Assembly: GCA_965153455.1 (NCBI GenBank)
Contig: OZ234503.1
Coordinates: 7,966,157-8,030,156, forward strand
From: Sphagnum compactum
Lineage: Eukaryota; Bryophyta; Sphagnopsida; Sphagnales
DNA length: 64,000 nucleotides
Direction of reading: 5' to 3'
Shown here: piece after piece, positions 11,007 through 23,460 of the stretch
How the letters are laid out: every line of letters begins with the position of its first letter
Numbering within the stretch: position 1 is the first letter of the stretch
Notes under the pieces: generated by a model
The model's database searches: none
Told to the model about the DNA's origin: nothing
Seen by the model: only the letters and a program-made list of their open reading frames with translations
Position numbers and translations under genes: made by a program

Positions 11007-14000
11007 TTGTTGGTAAAAGGGTTGATGAAAGGAAAGGAAAGAAAAGAGATATTTCAGTGGTAAAAAGTAATGAAAGGGAAGAGGCCGTGGGGGTGGCATT
11101 GTGCATGCCCGTCTTTTGGGCAAAGATTCTGCACCCACGTTGTTGAACTTCTCTCCCACTTCTTTGTGGACTCATCCCTCACTCGAACTTATGTCTGATT
11201 TGATGCTTCTTCTCGTTGGTGGAGTGAGAGTCATGTATCATGGAATGGACCTCATAGGGTACCAGGCCGGCCCCTTATATCTACAAGCCTCGTAGGGTGA
11301 GATGTTGTTTGTGCGGTGGTAACGGTGGGTCTTGCAAGTTCCGAGGGCTTGTTCCAATAAGTAACTTAGTCTTAAAACCGATGATCCAAATTACAGACAT
11401 GTATCTCAACCATTGATTCAATGAAATTGACACAATAGAAAACAGGTAGAGCCCCCTCAGACAGTTGTGTGTAGGGTAGAACAGCTCATCACCGAACACT
11501 TTGGCAGATCTTTCTCAATTCTTCTCCATTTTGAGTGATTTAAACCGTTATGGGAGCGTTAACTTGAGCTCTTCAACTTGAGCTCTTCAATTTGTCTTTG
11601 AACAGCAGAGGCAGAAGGAGTAATCATAGAAGAGCAAGAAGAGAAATAAGCTTTTCCAAGTGATAAAACCCGTTTTTGTTCTCTTTTCTTCTCTTCTACC
11701 TCCTCTGACTTTCAATGCTCATAACTTTCTCATTTCTCGTTCAATTTAAGTGATTTAAAGTGCTATAAGAGCGCAACCTTATGATATACAAATCATCTTT
11801 GAACCATAAAGGCAATAGAACGACTTTCAAATACTTTTTTGGGTGTTCGATAATAGTCTTCCAAGTGTGTGGTGGTTTTTCGTTTCCACCATTTGACCCC
11901 CTCTACTTTGGAGGGTCACATCTGATTCATTTCTTCATCTTTTTCAACGATTCAACTTTCTGTGGGTGCGAAAATAATAGGTCAACAATTCCTCTTTGTG
12001 TATGAAATTCAAAGGAGCACTCTCCAGAAATTCGCAGACCTCTGAGACACGAAGTGTCTGGACACCAGCCTCTCTACCCTACCACATAGGAAAACAATAG
12101 TGACTGAATAGTACACAGAAATGGATTATGCCATCAAAAGCGTACCTTTCAGACATAAGCACCTTTGGTCTCCTATTTCTGCATTTTCCCAACCCATCCA
12201 CAAATTGCGGGGGCACGAGGGAGGAAGGGGAATCGTGTTTTGAAGGGGGCCTTGAAAGCCAATATGGAAAATAGAGAATCAACATAAACAGGAAAAATCA
12301 AATAAAATCTAACTCCAGAAGATATTTGCAAAAGAAAAAAAAACTGTTTTTTTGACAATTACCCAACTACTTTTGTGCCAGGGGTAGTAGACTTTAGCAC
12401 CATGTTTAGTGTACATAAAAGGCCAAATTTAGGTGGGTAATTTGTTCATTTGATGTCATGAATTTGGAGTAAAGGCAAGGGCTGAAAAAATTTAATGGCA
12501 ATAAGAATAAATTAAGCTTGTTCCTTATTGTCCAGTCTTTATGGACAACTTCATCTTCCTCAACTATGTGATCAAAAGTAAGCTTGATCCAGGATTTCGC
12601 ACAAAAGATTTTCAAAGAACATGACTAAGTTAGCATTGCGTGATAATGGTCTATCAAAATTAAGCTAAGTCCAAAGGTTGGGTGGTGGTTAGATTGGCGA
12701 TCATTGCTTTGCAAATTCTGTGAACTCATGGATCACCATTTACGTTAAGGTTTTGAATGCACCTAGTCTCAATCTATTCACTCTCTTGGCTATTTAGGTA
12801 CCCAAGCCAATTGGTAGATATTTTCTTTCACCAACCATTCAAAGTTTGTGATGACAGAATATCTTTTTCCTTGCACTTACATGATGAGTTAATATATTAT
12901 TGTTTGACCCTGAAAACCATGAACAGTTACAAAGGCAATCAATCTACTCCTTTACAAAACTGGGCATGATTGTTTGCTCTGATTCAGCCTCTAGAATCCA
13001 GCTTGGGTGGGTTTTGTTTGGGCCTTTAGGGTTTAGGAGTTTCATCTGGTGTGGGGTGGGTATTTCATTTTAGTGATACCCATCAATTTTGGGTATTCGA
13101 AAAATTCAGAACCAAGAACATTGGTTCCAGGCAAGGTTCATGAAAGAACTGGCAAAGACCCAGCAGTTTACGCGGATATTTGACTTTTCTCAAAAAAATT
13201 GAGAACTGTGGTTATATATATTAACTGGGTATTTAAAATTTTGATAACCATTGTTGTATATCCAAACTTGGTATTTGATCTTTTTAAAAATCATTGTTAT
13301 CAACTTTGATAACCATCTTGATACCCAGTGAGGGTTTGGTGCAATTTCTAGTACTCACTCTGGTTTAATGGCTTTTCAGGTTCACAAAGTGATATGTACA
13401 GAGAAGTATGGAAAAGCATAAATGAAATGGCTTTTTTTGTTTTCTGATACATTATGATTAAGACATAAACAATTGGATTGTTGTTGGTTATAATTGTTCA
13501 TAGCTAATTCAATAGCCACCCAATGTTGGATATTGCTAGTGTTAGGCTGTTCTCACTTCTTTTATTAATATAAATCTGTCAGTTTTGGTTCTTGGATACG
13601 ATTTGTGATAACCAGATCGGTGCATGTGAGGTTCTCAAACATGTCAGTTTTCACAAATGTAATAACAAACAATTTTAAAAATTCAGTTCTCTTGTTAGGT
13701 AGCAGTGTTCCACACCATGAGTTCAGCATTCGCCAGAGTTAATTCTCATCTCTACAGTGTTGCTTCAAGACTATATATTTGGTGTTCCCCATTGTCGTTG
13801 GTTGATGGTGTATGTGTTCTCTTGTTCACATCCCATTGATTGAAACGGGCAAGACCAAAGTGGAACCAGCAGAAGTGCCGGCTCTCCCACATTACAGGAA
13901 AACTCTTTAAAAAGAAACCTGAATAAAGACACCCAAACGGGTTCTGTGCTAGTATTGAGCAGCAGCCATAGGAAGAGGATTTAGCTGCGTAGTACATAAA

Positions 14001-14417
14001 TCATGCATGAAAACCTGCCAATCACAAAAAAACAAAGCACCCAACAAAGGGGGAGAAAAAGGAACATGAACAAATCTGTCTCATCTCGTTCTCCTGTGCC
14101 TAAGTAAAGGTGCCTTTTAGGGTGAACACTTGAACCCATTGCCTTTAGAGTATTTTGCCTTGGCCCACCAAAGTACCTTTTTTGTATAGGCTCAAGTTGG
14201 TGTAAAAAGACACTGTAAGATCTTAAATTGGGCTAGAGATTTCTTCAGATCATGACTTATATGTAAAGTGGGCTTCACCTTAAGTTTAGGCATGATGGGT
14301 AGGTGGAATCCTTCCCAGCACATATACACTTTCTCATGAAGAAGTAGACTTTTTAAAACACCTCCCCCATAAATATCCTTGACTACATGCATATCACTGG
14401 GGCACATTATATTCATG
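11007..14417. other. Intergenic DNA with repeat relics
   Basis: No gene supported. Positions 11500-11850 contain retroelement-flank-like phrases such as 'tcatttctcgttcaattt', 'aagtgatttaaagtgctata' and 'aaaggcaatagaacg'. Related wording appears near 51580-51630. Positions 13080-13150 contain 'gggtattcgaaaaattcaga' and 'accaagaacattggttcc', which resemble the array at 58780-59000. Overall I read this as old repetitive DNA. Confidence 0.4.
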
Positions 14418-14590
14418 ATTTTCCCTCCTAGAAATTCAGAGGGATATTATGCCTACTCTTCAAGCGTGGGAGTGAAACTATGCCTTCCTTATAGGGGTAA
14501 GAACCCTCTCACTGTTGAGGAGTAGGCATAAGAACCTTCCCACTTATGATAAATTTTGCCTGGTGCCTTACAATAGGTAAGCCCAACATG
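14418..14590 (+). repeat. Dispersed repeat, copy A (partner in inverted orientation at 23080-23240)
   Basis: This shares an ordered series of phrases with the reverse complement of 23080-23240: 'tccctcctagaaa', 'ttatgcctactctt', 'cataagaaccttcccac' and 'ccttacaataggtaag'. The order and spacing are broadly conserved, so the two regions are diverged copies of one interspersed element. No coding region is visible. Confidence 0.55.
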
Positions 14591-14784
14591 GGTGGGGGAC
14601 ACTCCCAAAATGCAAAAGAAACAGAAGAGCAGAAAAAGGAATCAGAAAAAGGTAATGAGATCTTGGTTGTTGTAATGTAAAAGAAAAGGCAAAAAAGGCA
14701 TCGGGAGCTGAACCTGGTTACCTTAAGGAAGATGTTAAAACAAGCAAAGGGTCCACATTGCAGGCAGTACTTTTATGCTGCCTG

Positions 14785-15005
14785 CTTCTTTTATCCCGGA
14801 CTGCCCATTTGCCCATTCAAGATGTGTCTGGAGATGCCCAGATACTTTTTGGTGCTGCCCATTATAGACTTTGTGTCCTGTTATGCCCATGCCCAAAATG
14901 TGTATAACAGGGCACAAAGTCTACAATTGTGCAGCACCAAAATGTGTCTGGCCATCATCCGTCTTTTATGAGGAAAAGATGGATCATGCCATGGAAAATA
15001 AGAAG
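14785..15005. repeat. Long inverted repeat (foldback hairpin), arms ~106 bp, 7-nt loop
   Basis: The left arm (14785-14890) and right arm (14898-15005) are reverse complements. The inner ~45 bp match at about 90 percent ('ttttggtgctgc', 'tagactttgtg', 'cctgttat' and their complements). The outer part is more diverged ('gatgcccagatac' against 'gatggccagacac'; 'cttcttttatccc' against 'cttcttattttcc'). The loop is 14891-14897. A transcript from either strand would fold into a long hairpin. A small separate hairpin (CAGGCAG..CTGCCTG) lies just to the left at 14761-14784. Confidence 0.82.
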
Positions 15006-18000
15006 TTGGATGTCTGCAGAACTGTATTGACAAAAATCTAGTTGCTTGCCAAAAGCAAGCCTTGGGGGGGGGGGGGGTGGCAATAGTCGATTTCCAACCT
15101 CCAGCTTTAGATGTTTCCACTTTTTTTTGTTGTTTCATTGCTTTGGGTATGTAGCACTTTTCAGGCGAATCCTCGTGATATATTCTTGTGCTAAAAGTCC
15201 GTGCATACAGCAATTCTTTCCAGTATGTCGGTTACACTCAGTCAAGAGATGTGAACTCGAAGTCTGTTGCACAAGCATTGCTTGTTTGCTGTACAAGGAA
15301 CTGTACAAGAAACATGAACGATCCTCCAAATCACATTGTTTGTTTACCACTTTCCGTGCTGATGTGAAATCTGTACCCTGCCCTTTGTACAGTTCTTTTG
15401 TGGTGCTATGGGGATTACTTTGGAATTTTAAAAAAATCCTCAATTTGCAATGTGCATTTGTATCACCCATCTTGAGATGAACACAGGATTGGTCTCAAGT
15501 CTCAACCTGATTAACAATCTTGCCCCACACTTTTCCCATTTTTTTTTTGTGTGGCAACTTTCAGAGGAAGCAAGATGTACAAAGAAATTTTGTATCCAAA
15601 ATATGTCTCTCCCTGATCACTGGCAAACCTGAAAAGAAAGAGAATTAAATTATCATCATCTGTAAGACTAAAGTTGGTGTTCTTTCCACAAGATCTTGAG
15701 GCGAATGTACTAATGAATATGAGCATGTTTTGCCAAGAAACGACGCCGTTTTGCCATGCAATAGGAACCTGATTTGCACAGGGAAGGCTGTTGGGTATAA
15801 CTGCAAAGTTCCACGCAAAAAGTTGTGGTGAGGAATTGGCAAATATAGCTAGGTGGACAGTTTGCTGCTACCAGCTCTGCAAGGATCTACACCAATTATG
15901 TTAAGTTACGTTGCACTGCACAGCATTCAATCCAGCCAGGGATTTTGATCAATGGAATGCCAAGAATTACTACTTCTTTGTCTATTGGATTTTGCAAGCT
16001 AATTGTGTCTGATAGGTGACTTGGATGTTAGGAGCAATGGGTGTTGCACAGCTTATGTTTATATGAGTGTTTGATCATGAAATTCCTCATATAATCATGA
16101 CGAGTGTTTAGTTTTCTATAATTCTGTGTGGTGTTCAAGTTGTCTTGGAGATTGCTTCAGAAACTGAGGGAATTTGGTCCGTTCAACTAATCATCTCATA
16201 TTATGATTTTACAAGTTAAGCAACAAACTGTAGCTCTCCGGAGAAGCTGAAACACACTGCTTTGAGAAGGGCGTGAATTGGTTTTACCTTTCAATGAACA
16301 TGCTCTTTCTAATTTGCAACCACCACGGCAGGAACATAGACTGGCTGGTTTGGTGTGTTATCGCCCAGGTTCTCCTGAGCTATAAAAGGATTTGTAGGTT
16401 TCAGTTCAGTCCAATTTGATTTCTGTAACTCCAATTTTGACCTCCACTTCTGGTCACATGGCAATGAATTTCAGCTCTATGGTTATCAAAGTATTGAAGA
16501 TCAAGCATGGGATAAAATTTGCAGCCCCAAAATGTAGTCAGTACCTGCAATCTCAAAGGATATGAAATCTCATGATCCTCCAATATACTCACAAACTAGT
16601 TCATTAGTGGCATATGACCAATGAATCATCTAACCCTCACATCTAGTATGCATGAGTATAGTGAAAAGTAGAATTAGGACAAGAAAGTGTAAAGGAAAGC
16701 TGGTGATGTTTGATGAGAACTTGAGTTCTGTGCAGGTACCCTTGCATGTGGGGTGGGTGCCCATGAACCAGCTGCACACAATTAACAATGAAAATGCACC
16801 ATTTGTTGTGAGGCTTTTCATAACAAGGTGCTCTGCATAATATTATGCAGCTCCGCTCATGGTTCATGCCAACACACAATCTGCTACAACATCATAGTAG
16901 TATCTACCATGGCTTTTAACCGTGGTTCTTCCACTTAGACCATACCACCATAGTTCTTGCTTAAGCTGCTCTCTCACAGCATTTGCACTGCCGACAGGCA
17001 TTTATGAGTGAAGTACTGAAAGGGGGTGTGGTTATCAGGATTCAGGACAAAATGCTGGACTAGCAAGTGAAAGCACGGACCTTCAAAGCATTTGTAGCAG
17101 CCTGATCATTGTCCCATTCTGTCCCCTTCTTGTGCATACTCTGCATATTTTGCTTCCAGCATCCATTTCTGCAAACTGCCAATCAACACCATGTTGTCAT
17201 GCTTTTCTGTTGCTAAGCTTGAGAGTAACTTCAGAATGTCCAATTTGGGAGACAGAGCTTCAAATCTAGCCCACTTTCCCTAATTCAACTCTGGAAATGG
17301 TCCCCAAACCCTAAACCCTAAACCCAGTGCTGTACTTGAGATGATGCAAATTTTGGCACCTTGGGCATTAATGTATCAATTGGAAATTCAGAATACTCCA
17401 TCCTGAGATTTTCAACTGACCATCTTGTAGGAGGAAGTCCTCTAATTTTCCCCTCAAAACCTATGGCTTGTCTAGGAGCGAATCCGCATCTTAATATACC
17501 TCTTTTGATGGGCACTTCAAAGGTTGACATTATACACTCTAGGGCTTATATCAAGCTGAAATGATGGTCTCCAGGTTTCTATGTAACCTCCCCATATACT
17601 TGGCATGGTGACGTACGCCGGGGTGCAGTACTGCTGACAGGAGCAGTATGGCTATTAATAACTCTTTTGTCAATATGAAGTGGAATTGTTTTGGTGGCAG
17701 GAGTCTTTGTTGTGCCATACCTTATTTTTCTTACTGGATCCCTCCCAATGATCCATATCTCTGGTCTCCCAAGTCCACTCTCCTTTCACTTCCCTCCTGC
17801 CCTGCTCGCTGGAATTGTCAAGCACATCAGCTTCATCAGTGTGATTGCACATTCAAATGATACTCATAAATCTCAGCAGTCCTCAAAGCAGGTTCTTTGG
17901 AAAACCTTCACACCTCAAGTGAAGATTTGTTGGAAAAGTAGTCACAAAATCTAGGTCACCATATGATATGAACACTTTTAGCAGGTGTGAATACCAGTGC

Positions 18001-18914
18001 CCATCTACTACCAAATCAGCTCAGATATAATTAGAGGCTGACTAAGGACATATGGCACACGTGTAAGGAGGACTGGAACAGTACCTGCTAGTGTTGCCAT
18101 CTCAATCAGAGAAGCATAGATCCAGCAACAGCCAGCACACCAAAATTTCAGCCAGCTCCAGATCCTGATCATAATCTTCATTTGCAGTAGAAATATGCAG
18201 ACAGCTTCTGCATACTCGACTTACCACTGCAAATGAGATGAGAGTTTTGAAAATTCATCAAGGGTATACTTGCACTTTCAATGAACAAACAATTCCACCC
18301 CATAGCCTGCAAAATGTAGTCTGTGAACAAACTAGAGAGCAATTACTTGGCGAGCCAAACACCATGTTGTTCATGTGACAAAATCATTACTTATTAATAA
18401 TGCTAATATCCCCTTTAGCTTGATGGCCTATGTTCTGGAATATTGACCAACTTCAAGCCCTCAACATGTGTTTGAAATGTTCAACCAACCTTGAAAGCTA
18501 AGAAACTGGAAATTATGTCTATCATTAAGCTGAGGTGAACTCTTCTTGTGCTTCCAAAAAACTACTCTCAAAAGCTAGTACCTACTCCTGAGATCATTGT
18601 TTGAAGGCTGTAACTCAGGTTGCAGCCACTTATGTTGTAGCCCAAGGTGCTGGAATAGAGCTGATGCATGAAAATTGGGCACTCATTTGGCACATGAGCT
18701 GCCGCAGTCAGTCACTGCAATAAGAACTTCATCCCATCACCCTGAAAAAAGAGAAGAGAAAAAAGAGGTACCCATTGGATGAGGCATTAAGAACATGCTC
18801 ACAGATGAGGACAGAGCTTGCACAGACCACTAATCACCTGGCAGATCGCTTGTTCAGGAACTATTCTTACATGTTGTTGACTCAACCCTAAACCCAATGT
18901 GTAAGCTGCTTCTG
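15006..18914. other. Intergenic region between the hairpin and the FAS1 gene
   Basis: No gene can be supported. It includes a 14-base G run (15064-15077) and a short telomere-like run, two and a half copies of AAACCCT, at 17306-17325. A further telobox-like 'aaccctaaaccc' lies near 18886, just 3' of the FAS1 gene. Open frames here are short and are not linked by splice sites into anything recognisable. Confidence 0.4.
17306..17325. repeat. Short interstitial telomere-like (telobox) run
   Basis: The sequence carries consecutive AAACCCT units of the Arabidopsis-type plant telomere repeat. It is too short to be a telomere. Teloboxes also act as promoter elements in plant genes, but no gene start is evident next to this one. 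Confidence 0.6.
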
Positions 18915-20114
18915 TCAAGAGAAAATCGATGCTGCTACAATGGAGATTGCAGCTGCAGTCAGTGAGCTGAAGATGAATCCCTTCTGAAGATGGGTCACTG
19001 CTGATGAAACAGTTGAATTAGATTCTCGAGTATGCTCATGTGAAGTATGGCCATTGAGATCGAGAGGAGCTGATGGGCTGGGCACCCTGGCAGCAGTTGA
19101 ATCCGGTTCATTTCCAATCAAGGGCTTTGGCGCTGGTACTGAACCCTGCAGCTTAGTCGTGTGGTCAGGAGGAAAGACAGTGGTATCCGGTGGGAACACA
19201 TCGGCGACAGGAACGTTTAGATTACCCTCCTCGATCGCTGGTTGCCGACTCTCCATTGACGGCAGCTTGTTGTATGCAAATGCGTCAAAGACGCTATCAA
19301 CTCCATGCACAGCAACATCATCATCGACGTACATGTCAGGTTCGACGATCAGCGCATTGTCGATTTGGGAAACCTTCGTGGAATTTTTGTGGGAGACGAC
19401 AACCGAGATGCCATCCAGCATCGTACTAAGCTTGGTTCCCTCTCTGACAGCAGACAGTTCCGCGAACTCTAAGCGCCGTGTGACGATGTGGAAGCTCAAG
19501 AGAGCTAATCCTGAGTTACCTGAGAATTGAGCTCCAGCCAGAGATCTGTCGTTGGGAGCAAACAAAGTGATTCCAGGACGGATGATCGCAACTGGAAGCG
19601 ACTCAATTACTCCTGCAACAGCACCATATTGCGAAGCTTGCTGCAGGCCTTGAACTACTTTGGCCACAAGAGGGGACTGATCAGGTGTCACAACAGCCCT
19701 CGCTCTCTGCATCGGCGCGGGCGCTGGAATTCTAGCTCTCTTATGTCTGTTCATTTCAGCCGGACTCCCATGGATACGCGAATTCCTGACACCGCGAGGA
19801 ACTGCTTCGGAGGAGCGGGAATTCGAGTTCCGGCTTTTGTGCCGATTTCGAGTCTCATGCGCCGCGGGACGTGCATCTGGTGATGTATGATGGTGATGAT
19901 GAACTGCAGCAGGCGATGATGAAGCAGAAGGGGCTACAGCAGCGCCTTTCTTATGCTGCACAAGATGGTGATGATGCGCTCTTCTACTGCTTTTGTGAAT
20001 CCCCGAGTCTGCGCGCTCCGACGGTGCATCATGAGCAGCGATGCTGCCAAATGCAACTAAACGTAGCACGATGCACACAAAGAAAATGAAGATCCGGAAT
20101 GATCTTGCCTCCAT
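18915..20114 (-). CDS. Fasciclin-like (FAS1) domain protein, secreted, probably GPI-anchored, with His-rich basic region
   Basis: This is a 399-residue protein in a single exon. Residues 1-~27 are a hydrophobic signal peptide ('FRIFIFFVCIVLRLVAFGSI'). Residues ~35-145 are basic, Ser/Arg/His/Pro-rich and disordered in appearance, with runs of four and five His (about 47-50 and 72-76). A FAS1 domain covers about 147-283, with the conserved 'ITLFAPNDRSLAG' (H1 region), 'LSFHIVTRRLEFAEL' (the usual H2-preceding stretch), 'LSTMLDGISV' and 'VAVHGVDSV' strands. A Pro/Ser/Thr-rich stretch follows, and the protein ends in a hydrophobic tail ('SLTAAAISIVAASIF') typical of a GPI signal. The frame is open upstream to 20219. 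I chose the Met at 20114 because it gives a proper signal peptide. FAS1 proteins act in cell-wall adhesion and arabinogalactan functions. The His-rich segment is unusual for that family and its role is unknown. Confidence 0.85.
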   Translation of the reverse strand: MEARSFRIFIFFVCIVLRLVAFGSIAAHDAPSERADSGIHKSSRRAHHHHLVQHKKGAAVAPSASSSPAAVHHHHHTSPDARPAAHETRNRHKSRNSNSRSSEAVPRGVRNSRIHGSPAEMNRHKRARIPAPAPMQRARAVVTPDQSPLVAKVVQGLQQASQYGAVAGVIESLPVAIIRPGITLFAPNDRSLAGAQFSGNSGLALLSFHIVTRRLEFAELSAVREGTKLSTMLDGISVVVSHKNSTKVSQIDNALIVEPDMYVDDDVAVHGVDSVFDAFAYNKLPSMESRQPAIEEGNLNVPVADVFPPDTTVFPPDHTTKLQGSVPAPKPLIGNEPDSTAARVPSPSAPLDLNGHTSHEHTRESNSTVSSAVTHLQKGFIFSSLTAAAISIVAASIFS

Positions 20115-23079
20115 GATTTGTGCCGGTACAGTGGCTGCAAAGAGTTGCAATCCTATCGACCGCCTGCAACTGAAGCAAAGACCGATTTGCCCCTCAAGAA
20201 ACAAAAATAGACAGTACAATATCTACCAGGATAGAATCAGATGTCTAGTCTACACCGATTTTCAAGTTCTCGTAGCGAGAAAAGCACTTGCAATCTCCTT
20301 GAAATTGAGATCAGGAAAATACGGATTGATTGTAGATCTGCTGGAGAAGACGCTTTGCAGCGTAAGAATAATGCTCTGAAGCCACAATATTATGGATCCG
20401 AGACAAAAGCATTCAAGAATCGAACTATCTACAATGGCGAGGCTGATAGAATCAGGTCCAGTTTGCTGCCATGCACCAAACCTCAATCAGTCATTTGCGT
20501 CTTGAAAAGAGCAAGTCTGAAACATGATTCTGCAAGTACGAAACATCCCTGCACTACATGCAAATTGTTGCAATTGTTCACGAGCGTGTGCGGGACAGAC
20601 GCGAGAGGGACGACGATGTTAATCACTGGGACAATCGCGACAATTGTTTGAATCTGTTGCATGCTTAATCTATTCAAACTTCTGACCATAGTTTCAGTGG
20701 AGATTTTACGTCGATCATTAAGTTGCTGCAGTTCTTGGGCGTCCTCTGCCGTCCAAGGAGACAGTGGCCACCATGCTTGCGTCTCACATCCGTTTGTAGA
20801 GGCGTTCGCTCACAGGTAAGATTCAATTGAAGCTTGAACGGTCGAAATTGTCGCGTACATCTTCCTCAGAACCATTACAGATACATGCAAATCCGTCGTT
20901 GTATCTTTGAGATTTGAAAATTCGGCAAGACTTCCTTGAATGTTCTTTTGCAAGCTCCAGCTTCCAGAATTCATGCTGCAGGGAAAATATCATGAAGCTG
21001 TCTCGACAAGCTACTGCGGAAAATAAAATACTCGAAAGAAAGAGAGCACAAGTACTTACTGGCCGAAGTTACGTCAAAATTGAAATGCTGCAGGAGGCGC
21101 TGGTATTAGTTTCCGCCAAAAGTCTACGAAGTGTGCGCATTCAAGCCGATGATATATAATCAGAGCAAGATACCGGTGCTCGCTGAACGATTTCGACAGT
21201 GGCAGCGCTACAAAAAAGGGATAACAGCTCAAGAGCTTCGTGAACATCTGGCAACAGAAGAAGCAATTACATTAAATATTTTCCACTTGGTCACGTTTCT
21301 TGGCACCGCCAAGAAGCGGCTCTCGAGGCAGCAAACACTCTGGAGTATAGTTTTCCCTAAACTTCAATGCTCAAATCCCAGTTCTGGAGTTTGAAATTTG
21401 CATCCAGGATGGAAAGTTTCAACACAAAATTGGGCTCTAAATGCCTATAACTAGATGAAAGGTCCCTCCCAATCGCAAAATAATAAGTGCAAGATTATTC
21501 CTTTCTCTTTTCTAGGAAGGATATTCACCAAACTCCTCCAAATATACTAAGCATAAATTCTCTCCAAGTGACTAAAACATTTCCAGCCAACTCTAATGGC
21601 AAAGATGTTAGGGACAATCTAATTGGTTCCAAGAATATAAGGTAGCAAACTTGCTTTCATGTAATTGATGCAAATGGACCAAATGAAAATGCAAGCAAAA
21701 AATAGTTCTTAGTCGATCAATCACCACAACTGAAAAAGATCGATCAAAATTTTCAAGATGTATTGCAAATTGATGATTTTTGCACATACCCTCCTCTCTT
21801 TTACCCACCTCAAAATAATTGCGCACCCGAAAGTAAACATGATACCTCAGTTATGTAATAGAAACTTAGGGTACATATATGTTACAATGTGAAACATTTG
21901 CTAGCTCCGTAAGGCATATACTTATGTTGGTATTAAAACTATTGCGACTCTTAATTTCTGGCATTTCTATTGAAATTGAAAATTTACAGAATTCAATCGA
22001 TCCATAACATAATTCAAAATCATTAGTATTTTAATATTTTTTTCAAAAATAATATGAAAGGGCACAATCACATGTGTTTTTTCATGTCCATTTAAATGGG
22101 TAGGGAAAAAAAATGAGGTAGGTTTTAAGTATATTCATTTAGTCTTATGTAATTATTATGACAATTTCAAATATCAAACGCTTTGAGCAATTCAATTGTA
22201 ATTTAATAATTTGATGTATCATCGTAAGTGAAATTTGGAGAATAATATCATTCACTTGCAGTATTAAGAATTGAACTTGAAAAATGCATACAAGTTTTGC
22301 TTCTGCTTTTATTAGAATTGAAATATATGAAATGTATATTTACACAAGTCTTTCATTTCTTGAGGTTAAGAATGAAACATGGTATTTTGCTATGACATTT
22401 GAAAAGAATCATCAAAAAATGAATATGAGATTAAAATGAAAGAAACAAAAGTGTTGTTAAAAAATACTTACTAATGCCATCTTCAATAAGGTATAAGTAA
22501 AAATATATTGCAAATGATTGAATTGCTCACACAAGTCTTCCAACATGATTTCAATCTATGGGGCACAAATTTTAAAAAATTTCATTAAGTCTTATGCAAT
22601 CGTTGTGATAATTTTAAATACCAAAGCTCAGATTCTAAAATTTGTGCAATATAGATAGATTAGAACAATTCATCAATGCCTTTTTGAAAAATAACTTGAA
22701 AAGGCACATCTTTTTTTATCTTCATGTTATATAATAAAATAAAATTGAGATTGACATAAATAATGATGGAATATAATCAGAATTATATGAGAATATATGA
22801 GAGAAATAAAAGGGAAAGAGTGCTAAGAAATATGATTAAATTAATAAACCACCATCTCCTTTACCATTACTTCTACATCTTTCTAGCATTTTCAAATTGA
22901 AGCTTCAATTAAAATTTAGAGACATATTCACCTCTTTGAATACAATCCATAAATCCAAGGCTTTTGCCCCGGTGGCCCACAGGGTTCTAGTATATGTTAA
23001 GAACACAAGGAGTTAAATTGAGCGGGGTAACAATCCCTCATGTCATTTTAAGTTGTTTTAAGCTCAAGTGGTCTTTAGT
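20115..23079. other. 5' flank of the FAS1 gene and AT-rich intergenic DNA
   Basis: The part up to about 21400 is less AT-rich and probably contains the FAS1 5'UTR and promoter. A minus-strand TATA-like 'gattatatatcatc' lies near 21145-21160, but the distance to the ATG (about 1 kb) would require a long or spliced leader. On the plus strand 21131-21394 can be read as an 87-residue frame ('LAERFRQWQRYKKG', 'ITAQELREHLA') that matches no family I recognise. From 21400 to 23079 the DNA is very AT-rich with nothing callable. Confidence 0.4.
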
Positions 23080-23240
23080 TCTTACCTATTGTAAAGTAGG
23101 AGGTGCACCTTATCATGAACCTAAACATACATGTAGAAGTGGGACGATTCTTGCACCTTCTTACGGGCATATGATCCTTCTCACTCTTTAAGGAATAGAC
23201 ATAAGATCCTTCCTCTTTTCTAGGAGGGATATTCATGGAT
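23080..23240 (-). repeat. Dispersed repeat, copy B (inverted relative to 14418-14590)
   Basis: Read on the minus strand, this region gives 'atccctcctagaaaagagg', 'atcttatgtctattcc' and 'ctttacaataggtaag', in the same order as 14418-14590. No coding function is visible. Confidence 0.5.
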
Positions 23241-23460
23241 ATGAGGTAACCTTGAAGTAGACTTGGAAAAATCTTGTAGGTCTTGAGAATAAATTGTGTG
23301 CTATTTTTTTGCACCAATTTGAAGGATGTTCATAATGAAGAGTTGTTTGGGGGTCAATGTAGTAAGTAGTTTTAATTATTTACAGTATTATTGTTATGTA
23401 AGTAGGTACTGTTTTCTCTGGTGTATTTATGATATCAGCATTTCGGAAGGGCTAAATTGT

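Noticed and set aside
15046-15480. 144-codon plus-strand frame beginning in a G run
   Set aside because: It has an opposite-strand frame of similar size, low-complexity Gly start, and no recognisable domain or splice partners.
17306-17325. Chromosome end or telomere
   Set aside because: Only about two and a half telomere units are present, flanked by ordinary sequence on both sides.
19054-19883. Long plus-strand frames opposite the FAS1 gene
   Set aside because: They are shadows of the GC-richer FAS1 coding sequence, with no domain resemblance.
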